Source: Sarcocystis neurona
Taxonomy: Eukaryota; Apicomplexa; Conoidasida; Eucoccidiorida; Sarcocystidae
Direction: 5' to 3'
DNA: 64,000 nucleotides
Assembly: GCA_000727475.1 (NCBI GenBank)
Contig: KL647309.1
Span: forward strand, 1,805,820-1,869,819
Of the stretch, positions 56,001 to 64,000 are shown in pieces. The notes below the pieces were generated by a model. The model did no database searches. It saw only the letters and a program-made list of their open reading frames with translations, and was not told where the DNA came from. Numbering within the stretch: position 1 is the first letter of the stretch; each line of letters begins with the position of its first letter. The translations under genes and the position numbers were made by a program.

Positions 56001-59000
56001 ACACAAATCGTCTATACGCAGACTCTTTTTAACTCGCATACACATCTATACCAAAACATGCATATATTAAGAAGCATATATAAGTAGACCTAGCCTATAT
56101 AAAGGCATATATAAGTAGATCTGCTACATACATAGACATATACAAGTAGACCTCCAATATATATAGGCATGCATAAGTAGATCTGCTATATACATAGGCA
56201 TATATAAGTAGACCTGCTATATATATATAGGCATATGTAAGGTGACATACTGTCTGCACATATAAATAAATATACATTTTTACACCTACGCGCATATATA
56301 TATATATAGACTTGAACAAACACACATACATATATATACTTGTGTAAACATATGCAGAGAGATATTCATATATGTGTAACCCCAAGTATATGGCTCCTGC
56401 ATGTCGAGGGACAACATTTTTTGCAGACAGTAAGGAGACGAATATCACTGCCGTCCACGTAGTGACACTCCCAATAACGATTTGACTCGTCTTCTTCGGT
56501 GGAGGAGGAAGAGTTTACGCACGTGGCAAGTCGGCTGATACATATATATATAATATATATACTAATTCTAAAGAAAAGCTAGACTGAGTGAGAACTTAGA
56601 AGAAGCAGCCCCAGCGCATGAAGCAAGCAGGCACGCACTGCGGGCGAACAAATGAATATTCACGCTTCTCTGCGCACACGTCTCTCACAATCGATTGCCT
56701 CGCATGAGGTCCTGATGCAGAGCTTCCCCCCCGCTTATCCACACGTGTGTGCGGAGTCGCGCTACAGGAACCGTTCGTGCAGAAGCATACTTGCACAAGT
56801 CCAGTACATACTTGTGGACATCTGGATGGGAGGCGGATTTATAACGGAACGGAGAAGCACAGACAAACACATTACACGAGAAAAGCTGGGAGGCCAATGG
56901 GGTTGTCCATTTTTCGGCGAATACTGCTTTCGAGAAGGAGTGACAGAGAGAAACCAACTGCTGCACCCGTCGAAAATGAGTGCTACCGGTCCTCGTAAGC
57001 CTGTGCGAACGACTTGCATGGGAACTGAGACGATCGACCTCATGCGGGCGGATGAGCCATTCACACAAGAAGACCTACCAGGACATGCGTAGGCACACTT
57101 ATATACATATATACCCAGCTACACAGGACAGCGATTCTCTCACACAGCATATACGTGTCTTTGTGACAAGCTTTCGTATATTTATATATATGTAGGAAGG
57201 CAGCGCAGCGATTCTCTTACACGAAATGTATGTGTATTCGTATGACGAAACGTGTGTGTATCACATATATGTAGAAGAGGAGTGAATTCGAAGTGTCAGG
57301 CCTTCAGGCAGAGCAAGGGTGTCTGCAGGGGAAAACGTGACAATTCGCTCGACAGAGCGAAGCTGCGAGCGACGATCAGCAAAAATGTAACTCACCAGAC
57401 TGCTTTGCAGACGAGAGATCTAAAGGAAAGTCGTCCTCAGTCGGCGGCGAACACCAGCGAGGCCCAGACATAACTTTGAACGGGCTTTGTGGCTTGACTC
57501 GTACACGAGGTTCTTTGTGCGGAAGCAAGAAACACACCCCCTGCGCAGGACAAGCATGGGCGCTGCTCCCAGACATATATACATATATATATGTATATAT
57601 ATACCCATGCGTATATATGTATATATATATATATATACATATGTGTATATGTGTATATATACATATATACATATGTGTATATATGTATATATATGTGTAT
57701 GTAAGTGTACACGCAGAGAGACGGAGAGGAAGTATCATCTGTGGTTGTACATACATGTTTGAACACGATCAAAAAGCGGATTTTAGAGAGACCAGCAAAA
57801 AGACCATCCGCAGCAGACTGCGATACAAAGGACGACATGTGAAACGGTAAAAAGTACTGCGTCGGTCGGTAGAGACGCTCGAAAGAGAGAAACGGATGAT
57901 ATCTACGCAGGGGCAAACGTACACACACTTGCTACGCATCTTCCAAAGTTGTCGTATCCCCCCTCCTGTATCCTGGGCTGCAGTCAACCGCTCTGCACGT
58001 TCACATATATTTATTTGTAGACACGTTCACACTAAGACATCTTCGCTGCTGTAGGCTTGTACGAGAAATTCAGAAATGCTGCGGTGAAGGAGAGAAGATG
58101 TGAAAATCATGGACCAAGAAAAGATGGCGCCTTCCCGCGGACGTAGAGACGGCGATTCGAATGAGAAGAGTACGCCGTAGAAAAACAGAAGACAAATATA
58201 TCTTCCCACTTAGTAGGGCGTGTACGGACAGCGAGGTGGTTGGTCCTGGACTGCGAGGCCAGATGCAGCCATAGCTGGGGTCTCGGGAGGAGCTAAAGAG
58301 GGGGAAAAAGAGAGGTAGGCACAGACACGCACACGAGCCCACGTATGGAGTGAGACTGCAGCAGCAAATGCTCTAAAGTCGTGCAAAGCTTGCTAGGGGG
58401 CATCCCGCTTTGCCGGCGAGAATGAAGCAAGAGTGCGGGACCCCCGCTATTCACCCTGTCCGGACACAGCTTCGAGAGTGTGCGTATGTGAAGGATAGAA
58501 CGCGTGCGAGCAGTTTTCCGCAGGTGACCCTCTGTATCCGGAAGGAAAAGTAACGACGACGTCTCTGATGGCTGACAGCTGACGCTGGGTGGGAGGAGAG
58601 CTGCGTGAATTCTTCCGTGAAAGAAGGGAAGTCACGCCTCTCCTGTCTGAACGCGCGGGCTTCCCTTGCGGCTCTCTCTCTCTTTCTCTCTGCACCTACA
58701 GCTTCGCAAAAAGTCGAACACGCTGAAGCGCACTTCGCTAGTACGCACACGTGTGTGTGTTTGTACCCGAGGCGACGCATGCGTTAAAGTCCTCCGTATA
58801 CTACCCGGTGGGCCAGAGAACTCGTAAACCTACTCTTGCAGACGTTAGTATTACCTTTCTTTGGAAGCTGCAGCAGCTACTACCCACAGGTTGCAAGGGC
58901 AAGACAACACATGTACACACGTGCTTGAGCGTCGGTGGTTCATCAAGAACTTTGCCACAAGCGCAGTGTGCGAGAATTTTCCGTCCTCCACTCGACGCTA

Positions 59001-59890
59001 TCAAAACGGTAGACACATGGTGCTTCACCTTCTCGCGCATGCAAACGTGGACCAGACGGTTTCGTATGAACTGGGCAGCTTTGCACGACGCTGCCGCAGC
59101 AGCTTGTTCACTAACAGACTCCGCACAGCGTCGATAGTACGGACACACAGCTGCGCGGAGCGCGCCCGTTTCTGCCTCGGCAAATATTTGTGTCTGTGTA
59201 GGGTGGAACCGGAAGCGTCTATCGAGAACTTTTCTTTTCTCCTCTCCTTGCTGGTGTGTGCAACCGAACGTCTTCGTTTCAGTGACGCACACGAACGCAC
59301 CGACGCTTCTGTGTGTGTTTCTTCCTGGCCGAAGTGGGGCTGAGACGCGCACAGACCAAGACACTATTCGTCTACACCCCTCTCCTTCTCTTCGGGATAG
59401 GAGAGCCGGACAGAAACGGCTTTTTTTCCAGTCTCTCCTTTATTGTCTGCATCTACCTTTGTCGGCCCCCCTCGCACGCCACGACTGCACCGTCTCGTCT
59501 CCTCTCTACATCTCTCCTTCTCTGAAAGTTGGCAGGGGTACAGAAGTTGTCACTTGCTGTCTCTCTCTGTGCGTTCTCTTCCGGCCGGGTGGCTCGTTGA
59601 CGCGTCTTTCTTCACCTGGTGAGCCAGCGGCAGCAAGTTGCTGCGGACGAAAGTGAAGAATTTGCACGTGGTTCCGGCGAGTCTGCAAAGGACTTGGCAA
59701 TGCGTCGCTGTGGGAACGCCCCTCCATACTGCGTAGAACTCGCTGCCGGGGCTGTACCGCACGTCTCTTTCAAAGCAAGAATCATCCAGGAAAATCGGCC
59801 GCTGCAGCACCGGCGGGCTTTCGCTTTTCGAAAACCAGATCGTCCGCGCGGCAGACGGACGACTTGGGGCCGGTGCGGCTCCTCTACTCC
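51926..59890 (-). CDS. Multi-PAN/Apple-domain secreted-type protein, 5' incomplete (at least 6 exons)
   Basis: PAN/Apple domains are disulfide-bonded adhesion modules common in coccidian microneme and other extracellular proteins, where they bind glycans or host surfaces. Proposed minus-strand exons 59890-59616, 57540-57396, 56493-56413, 55956-55924, 54540-54370 and 53073-51926 join in phase. Order: Apple 1 (exons 1-2, from [11 protein letters not shown] to [10 protein letters not shown]), a Cys-rich region over three small exons, then Apple 2 (TCYEYNVDY to CSLR), a Thr-rich linker, Apple 3 ([13 protein letters not shown] to APRCC) and Apple 4 ([14 protein letters not shown] to LRRCVP) in the last exon, followed by a Ser/Ala/Gly tail without a membrane segment and a TAA stop. 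Each Apple keeps the C-x3-C, aromatic and C-x-L-K pattern. The first exon with the expected signal peptide was not found, so the 5' end is open. Ligand and localisation are unknown. Confidence 0.78.
53188..53288 (-). CDS. Orphan Apple half-exon candidate
   Basis: Encodes [20 protein letters not shown] followed by IARHTPLPQ, a convincing Apple N-terminal half. Its entry phase (1) fits exon E, but its exit at CCACAA/GTGTCC is phase 0 and does not fit the terminal exon 115 bp downstream. It may be an alternative exon, a decayed exon, or the sign that the assembly or the gene model is wrong here. Confidence 0.4.
54370..54540 (-). CDS. PAN protein exon E (Cys-rich module)
   Basis: Acceptor CACTGCGCAG/GATGCC and donor TGCCCAG/GTACGC, phase 1 at both ends. 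Encodes [20 protein letters not shown] and then eight cysteines in 38 residues ([19 protein letters not shown] region). It is not a typical Apple or EGF pattern. Codon composition and frame openness support it being coding. Confidence 0.65.
55625..55740. repeat. CAG-rich tract (PAN gene intron)
   Basis: Plus-strand CAG/CAA triplets ending in (CAG)6 at about 55712-55731. Relative to the minus-strand PAN gene it is again a sense-strand CTG tract within an intron. Confidence 0.8.
55924..55956 (-). CDS. PAN protein exon D (33-nt micro-exon, tentative)
   Basis: Bounded by a strong acceptor (GCTCTTGCAG/GGAGTC) and donor (TGTGATG/GTAATT). In the phase that links exons C and E it encodes [10 protein letters not shown]. 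The exon is called from its splice sites and phase rather than from similarity. Confidence 0.45.
56071..56245. repeat. 31-bp tandem repeat, five to six copies
   Basis: The phrase (T/C)AAGTAGA(C/T)CT recurs at 56081, 56112, 56143, 56174 and 56205, with a diverged copy at 56237. The period is 31 bp and the flank is GGCATATA. It lies in the intron between PAN exons C and D. Confidence 0.9.
56413..56493 (-). CDS. PAN protein exon C (Cys-rich, tentative)
   Basis: Acceptor after a CTCTTCCTCCTCCACCGAAG pyrimidine tract, phase 1. Encodes [20 protein letters not shown] with Apple-like spacing (C-H-Y-V-D-G-S-D-I). The donor may be at 56416 or 56413, both phase 1. Non-canonical details make the exact ends uncertain. 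Confidence 0.5.
57396..57540 (-). CDS. PAN protein exon B: second half of Apple 1
   Basis: Acceptor CTGCGCAG/GGGGTG, phase 0. Encodes [20 protein letters not shown] then [11 protein letters not shown], completing Apple 1 (C-x-L...S-G-x-x-x-C), plus a polar linker. Donor CAGTCTG/GTGAGT, phase 1. Confidence 0.85.
57570..57720. repeat. TA microsatellite next to PAN exon B
   Basis: (TA)n and ATATATGTGTATATG DNA directly upstream (in gene sense) of the exon B acceptor. Confidence 0.8.
59616..59890 (-). CDS. PAN protein exon A: first half of Apple 1
   Basis: Acceptor TGCTCCTGCAG/GGAGTA, phase 1. After a Pro/Ala/Ser-rich lead it encodes [20 protein letters not shown], then [20 protein letters not shown] and [15 protein letters not shown], a clear Apple N-terminal half (C-x3-C...C-x-F-F). 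Donor CACCAG/GTGAAG, phase 0. Confidence 0.85.
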
Positions 59891-60593
59891 CTGCAGGAGC
59901 ACGTACGGAAAAAATAACGTACGACTGCGCTCGCAGCACCAACGCCGTGCTGCATGGCGATATGCATATGCATGCGTGTATGCCGTCGAATATATGTGCG
60001 TGTACGTGTGTGTGTGTGTGTGAATACATTTATGTACGTTTGTATATGTGGATATAACGTATATATGTACATACACATATGTGCAAGTGTTTACATACAT
60101 ATATGTATGTGTACGCGTGCATACACAAGAATAGATACACACACATATATGAGAATCTGTACTCGTCCACGTACGTGTGCGTATACGTAAGGTGCTGTGC
60201 ATAGGTCAGCCTGTCTTTCCGTAGCTGGCAGGAACGCTGTACCAGCCCAGTGAACTTACATATAACACTTCAAGAGAAAGAGAGACGCCGAGGTATGTAT
60301 ATACAGCAGACGCCCAAAGAGGTGTCCACACATACACATACACCCATACATGTACACGTACGTATACACACACATGTACTTGCGCATATACGTATACTTA
60401 TGCATATCCATGTATTCACACACATATCTTCATGTATTTAAGCGGGAAGAGGGCGACAGAAAGAGTGTACATTCGCACGTACAGCTGCACAGGTCTGTAT
60501 ACAGATATACGTGGCCTTGCCTTGAGCGAATACCTCAGTGTACTTCGGCCTGCAGAATCCTACACTCCACCACATATACATTTACATATATAC

Positions 60594-60628
<35 letters not shown>

Positions 60629-62007
60629 TAGACAGATGTATACAGAGTCTTTGCCACCTGTGTATTCTCCCACAGGCCATTTTCTACTGGCTTGATTTTA
60701 ACCTTTCTACTGTACGGGTCGCCTGTGACTCGCTGTCTGTCTCTTTCTCTCTCTAAAAAGCGCAGACAGATATTTATTGGCCACAGACGCAGAGACGCAC
60801 ACCGGCGGCACCGGAGCTACGGTGGCTGGAGCAAATGCGGATTCTGCGGCCGCTGCGAGTTTTTTCATCGACGTTTCTCCAGCCCCTCTTCACCGTAGGC
60901 CGCGCTTCTGCTCTGCATATCTCCTCGAGACCACAAGTGACAGAGTGCGAGTCGTCAAGTTACGCATTGCAACGGTCTTTTTAAAGGCGAAAGGGCACAT
61001 ACAGCAAAGCAGTCACGTTTTTGTTTCATTGTCGTCGGTTTCTCTCCGCAACTTAGGCGAGTAGGCTTCACCGCCTTCTACAACACTTGAGCAAGAAGTA
61101 GATTTGCGCTTTCATACACTTCTACGATTGTACGTGGGCGTGGGGGGGAGGCGACCTGCTTACGTAGAGGCGTACGCGAGAACAGAATTGCATGGGTAGT
61201 ACAAAGAAGTACTCCTTCACCGCTCTCTCCCTCTCACTGGTTTCGTCTATTTCCTAGGTTCCTTTGTTCAATCTTACAGCAGCGCTGCTGTCAAGAGGAT
61301 CTCTTCGTTTGTTGGCGTTGCTGTGTGTCTCTCAGCGCCTCTGTTTTTATCCCACAATATGACTCTGTGACGTTCGCCCGTCCGGTTTTTTCCCGTCTCT
61401 CCACTTTTCTGCTGTCTCCGCCTGCTACAGTACCTCTCTCCGGCCGCCGTTCGAAAGCGCCCTCCCGCTGTCTTCCCACGAGCGCACCGCTGCCTTCGCC
61501 TGCTTTCTCCCAGCGAAACTTGCACTCCTCCCTCTCTGTCCTCCCTACTATGCTTCGGCGGTCCCGCTGTTGTCTCCCACCTCCCGTCGAGATGTTTTCG
61601 CTCTCCTGTCTCGCGTAGTCTTGCGAGTCCTCCTCCATTTTCTGCTGTCCCTCTCACGTGTAAAACTGTTCGCGCTGCTGTCTCCAAACCACGTGCAACT
61701 TCTCTCCTGCTGTGTCCCTGGCGCCCACGTGCTCTCCTTCTGCCACCTGCCTTCTGTCTCCTCAACTGCCTCTCTTGAGCCCCCTTTTTCCTTCCGCTGC
61801 TATCTCCCTCCACCTGCGTCCTGTCCCGTCTGTCTCCCTGCCACGCGCTGCAAAATCCCTCACTTGCGCCCACGCCCTTTAACATTCTCCGTCTATATAA
61901 CCTGTACATTTGTGACCAACAACTTCCCTCCTGTCCGCTGAGTCCTTCGCACATTGTCCTTCTATATGTGTAAAGATGTATACACATTCTTTTTATATAC
62001 ACTGCAC
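59891..62007. other. Region between PAN exon A and the Gln-rich gene
   Basis: Holds GT/TA/CA microsatellites (59960-60620) and (GA)n at 60610-60630. At 60750-61065 there is a plus-strand Ala/Gly-rich frame with no clear start. A segment (61300-61900) follows in which CTGTCTCC/GCTGCTGTCTCC-like phrases recur irregularly. The missing 5' exon of the PAN gene and the 3' UTR of the Gln-rich gene should lie here; neither could be placed. Confidence 0.45.
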
Positions 62008-64000
62008 CTATACACTTGACACAGCAGCCGTCCTGTTGACGTCTTCTTGCTTACGCTGGACAATGCGAGATATGGCGCGGATAAGACTCTGAAACTCTGC
62101 CCAGTCCTCAACGCCTAACCAGTCACTTTTCAGATCTTCATGCGTGGATTGCTCGGTGCGCTGCAGCAGATTTTCAATATCAGCGTCTAAGGCAGTCGAC
62201 TCCTTCGGCTTCATCGCAGCCGTGCGAGACAGAGCAGACGTGGGAACGAGGAGTCCGTTGGAGTCTTGTCGCTCTCCCCCTGCTTTTCCGGCTGCTGAAG
62301 AGGCGCGGCCAGCACCCGCCTTTCCTTTTCGAGCAGTTCTCCACATGCTGTAGTTGGCACGGGTTTTCAGCGTGTCCTTCACCGTTCGTACGCCAGCCTC
62401 TGATCCTAGTTTTCCGTTCTCTTGTTCTGCTGCTTCTGCTGCAGCACGAATTTCCGCTCCCTCTTCTTCTTGGTGAGCCAGACCGGCTGCTCTACTTTTA
62501 CTGGTACGCGTCCCTCCAAGGGCTGCTGTCCCTTTTGTTGCAGCTCTCTCCTCAGGCTCCTGGTCCCTCGCTCTCGCTCCTTCCGCATTTACGCCTTCCT
62601 CGCCCGGAGCTTCGGTCTGTTTTTGTCCTTCTCTTCCTCGCTCTCCTTTGTGTCCTTTCACGCCTCCGTCCTGCTCGTTCTCCCTGCCGCTGCTTAGTCC
62701 CGCCAACCCTTTGCCAATTCTTTCTTCAACACCTTTCTTCACAAACAAGGCATCACGGATGCGCGTACCCATCTGCTGCTGCCTTCCCAATTCGTCAAAG
62801 TGTCGCAGGCTCTTTGGAGCTTGCTGCGTCTCCTGCTGCTGTAGTTTAGTTACTTGTTCTGGTCGCAACTCCTGCCGCTCCTGCTGCTTTCTCAGCTCTT
62901 CCTGGAAATGCAGCTGTTGCTCGAAGTGCAGCTCTAGCTGCTTGTTCAATTCTTGCTGTGAATGCGCCCCCTGCTGCTGCTGCAGCGTCTGCTGCTCTTG
63001 GAGTCTTTGTTGTAACTCTGGGTCTCGCTGCTGTTGCTGCAGCATCTGCCGCAATTGCTGCAGCATCCGACGCTGCTCTTCCAGCCTCTGCCGTAACTCT
63101 GGATCCCGCTGCTGTTGCTGCAGCATCTGCCGCAGGTGAGGCAGCGTCTGTTGTTCTTGGAGCCTTGGTTGTAACTCTGGGTCCCGCTGCTGTTGCTGCA
63201 GCATCTGCCGCATTTGCTGCAGCATCCGACGCTGCTGCTGCTGCTCTTGCAGCCGCTGGCGTAACTCTGGGTCCCGCAGCTGTTGCTGCACCATCTGTTG
63301 CAGGTGGTGCAGCGTGTGCTGGTCTTGCAGCGTCTGCCGTAACTCTGGGTCCCGCTGCGGTTCGTGCAGCATCTGCCGCAGGTACTGCAGCGTCTGCTGC
63401 TCTTGGAGCCTTTGGTGTAACTCTGCGGCCCGCTGTTCTTGCTGTAGCGTCTGCCGCAGTTGCTGCAGCACCGGTCCGTGCTGCTGCTGCAGCGTCTGTT
63501 GCTGTCTCAGCTGCTGCTGGTCCTGTTTCGAGCTGTCCCGCACGCGCTCGTGCGTGCCACTGCTGGCCTTTTCTGTGAACTGCGAATAAGGCTGAATCTC
63601 TCTTTGCTTCAGGTACGCTTGTGCAGCAGCTGGTGACATACTACGGTTGATTTTATCCGTTAAGAGCGGCAAGGGGGAAGCTCTGTTTTTCTTCTTTTCT
63701 GCAGCAGGCGAAACCTTCTTCCGGTACGCATTTCTCTTTTCTTCTCTATTAATCTTCCCCTCCTCGCTTCTCCCCGTGTCCTGCACTGCCGCCTGTGCCA
63801 CTTGCTTTTTCCCGTTATCTTCGAGCCCGTCGTCCAGCGTGTCCCGATCGCGAGTTACCCGCGCAGTGGGGCCCATGGTGGAGCGCCGCTGCAGCGCCTC
63901 GGTCGCCGTCACTGCAAGGCGAGCACGTCTACTCAGGAAGTCGTCTTCTCTCTGCTGTGTCTGCCCATGCTGCTCCTTTCGATTCTTCTTCACCTGATCT
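62008..64000 (-). CDS. Gln-rich repeat protein, truncated at window edge
   Basis: A minus-strand frame open from the right edge to TAG at 62008 (about 660 codons). The N-terminal 150 residues are charged and rich in Lys/Arg/Asp. Residues about 161-332 are six imperfect 26-30-residue repeats of the form QEQQTL-x2-LRQMLQQQQ-RDPELRQRL, probably forming extended coiled-coil or helical arrays. A Lys/Glu/Ala-rich low-complexity stretch follows. The last 70 residues (DADIENLLQRTEQSTHEDLK, then SDWLGVEDWAEFQSLIRAIS) look like a small ordered domain. No ATG precedes Met at 63876; CTCGCCTTGCAG just upstream (about 63918) could be an acceptor, and CAG/GTGAAG at 63993 could be a donor, so the 5' structure is open. 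No family is recognised and function is unknown. Confidence 0.65.
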   Translation of the reverse strand, partial: DQVKKNRKEQHGQTQQREDDFLSRRARLAVTATEALQRRSTMGPTARVTRDRDTLDDGLEDNGKKQVAQAAVQDTGRSEEGKINREEKRNAYRKKVSPAAEKKKNRASPLPLLTDKINRSMSPAAAQAYLKQREIQPYSQFTEKASSGTHERVRDSSKQDQQQLRQQQTLQQQHGPVLQQLRQTLQQEQRAAELHQRLQEQQTLQYLRQMLHEPQRDPELRQTLQDQHTLHHLQQMVQQQLRDPELRQRLQEQQQQRRMLQQMRQMLQQQQRDPELQPRLQEQQTLPHLRQMLQQQQRDPELRQRLEEQRRMLQQLRQMLQQQQRDPELQQRLQEQQTLQQQQGAHSQQELNKQLELHFEQQLHFQEELRKQQERQELRPEQVTKLQQQETQQAPKSLRHFDELGRQQQMGTRIRDALFVKKGVEERIGKGLAGLSSGRENEQDGGVKGHKGERGREGQKQTEAPGEEGVNAEGARARDQEPEERAATKGTAALGGTRTSKSRAAGLAHQEEEGAEIRAAAEAAEQENGKLGSEAGVRTVKDTLKTRANYSMWRTARKGKAGAGRASSAAGKAGGERQDSNGLLVPTSALSRTAAMKPKESTALDADIENLLQRTEQSTHEDLKSDWLGVEDWAEFQSLIRAISRIVQRKQEDVNRTAAVSSV
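62998..63513 (-). repeat. 78-90-bp coding minisatellite
   Basis: DNA counterpart of the six protein repeats. On the plus strand, phrases such as GGGTCCCGCTGCTGTTGCTG and CAGCATCTGCCGCA recur about every 78-90 bp. Copies differ by scattered substitutions that mostly keep the DPEL and LRQML motifs. Confidence 0.88.

Noticed and set aside
56071..56245. Regular 31-bp repeats considered as a CRISPR array
   Set aside because: Units are contiguous and TA-rich with no distinct spacers, in a eukaryotic intron, and no cas genes occur.
58070..58780. Minus-strand frames between PAN exons A and B, considered as an extra Apple exon
   Set aside because: No Apple cysteine pattern survives in a frame compatible with the neighbours, and exons A and B join directly into a complete domain.
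60692..61064. Plus-strand Ala/Gly/Ser frame resembling a secreted N-terminus
   Set aside because: Its first codon is TTG, no ATG or acceptor gives a convincing gene, and no exons follow on the plus strand; left as unassigned.

Overview
The window looks like nuclear DNA of a coccidian apicomplexan (Eimeria/Cyclospora/Cystoisospora/Sarcocystis type). The basis is: spliced genes with GT-AG introns of 0.5-4 kb, coding exons of only 33-460 bp, a gene encoding several PAN/Apple domains (a family typical of coccidian secreted proteins), polyglutamine-rich proteins encoded by CAG runs, and introns saturated with (TA)n, (CA/GT)n, GAGACAG-type and CTG repeats. Genus cannot be fixed from the sequence alone; the low gene density (about four genes in 64 kb) argues for one of the larger coccidian genomes. 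No prokaryotic, organellar, CRISPR, tRNA or rRNA features were recognised. Layout from left to right: (1) 1-4629 is repeat-rich non-coding DNA beyond the 3' end of the first gene. (2) 4630-24520, minus strand: a 12-exon gene for translation initiation factor eIF3 subunit D. All exon junctions keep phase, giving a 689-residue product with an acidic C-terminus. (3) 24521-31133 is the head-to-head intergenic region, much poorer in microsatellites, presumably carrying both promoters. (4) 31134-46128, plus strand: an 8-exon gene for a mitochondrial-type short-chain enoyl-CoA hydratase (ECHS1-like) with both catalytic glutamates. (5) 46129-51925 is a tail-to-tail intergenic region with an assembly gap. 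(6) 51926-59890, minus strand: at least six exons of a secreted-type protein with four PAN/Apple domains and a cysteine-rich middle; its 5' exon was not found. (7) 62008 to the right edge, minus strand: a Gln-rich protein with about six 26-30-residue repeats, truncated by the window edge. The genes have no evident shared pathway: eIF3d is housekeeping translation, ECHS1 is fatty-acid or branched-chain amino-acid catabolism in mitochondria, and the PAN protein is probably extracellular or microneme-like. The main unusual signal is structural. Introns make up about 90% of each long gene, and their triplet tracts are strand-polarised: CTG on the sense strand of introns, CAG on the sense strand of exons, for genes on both DNA strands. 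Exon boundaries were placed by reading GT/AG sites and phase by eye; no alignment or transcript data were available.
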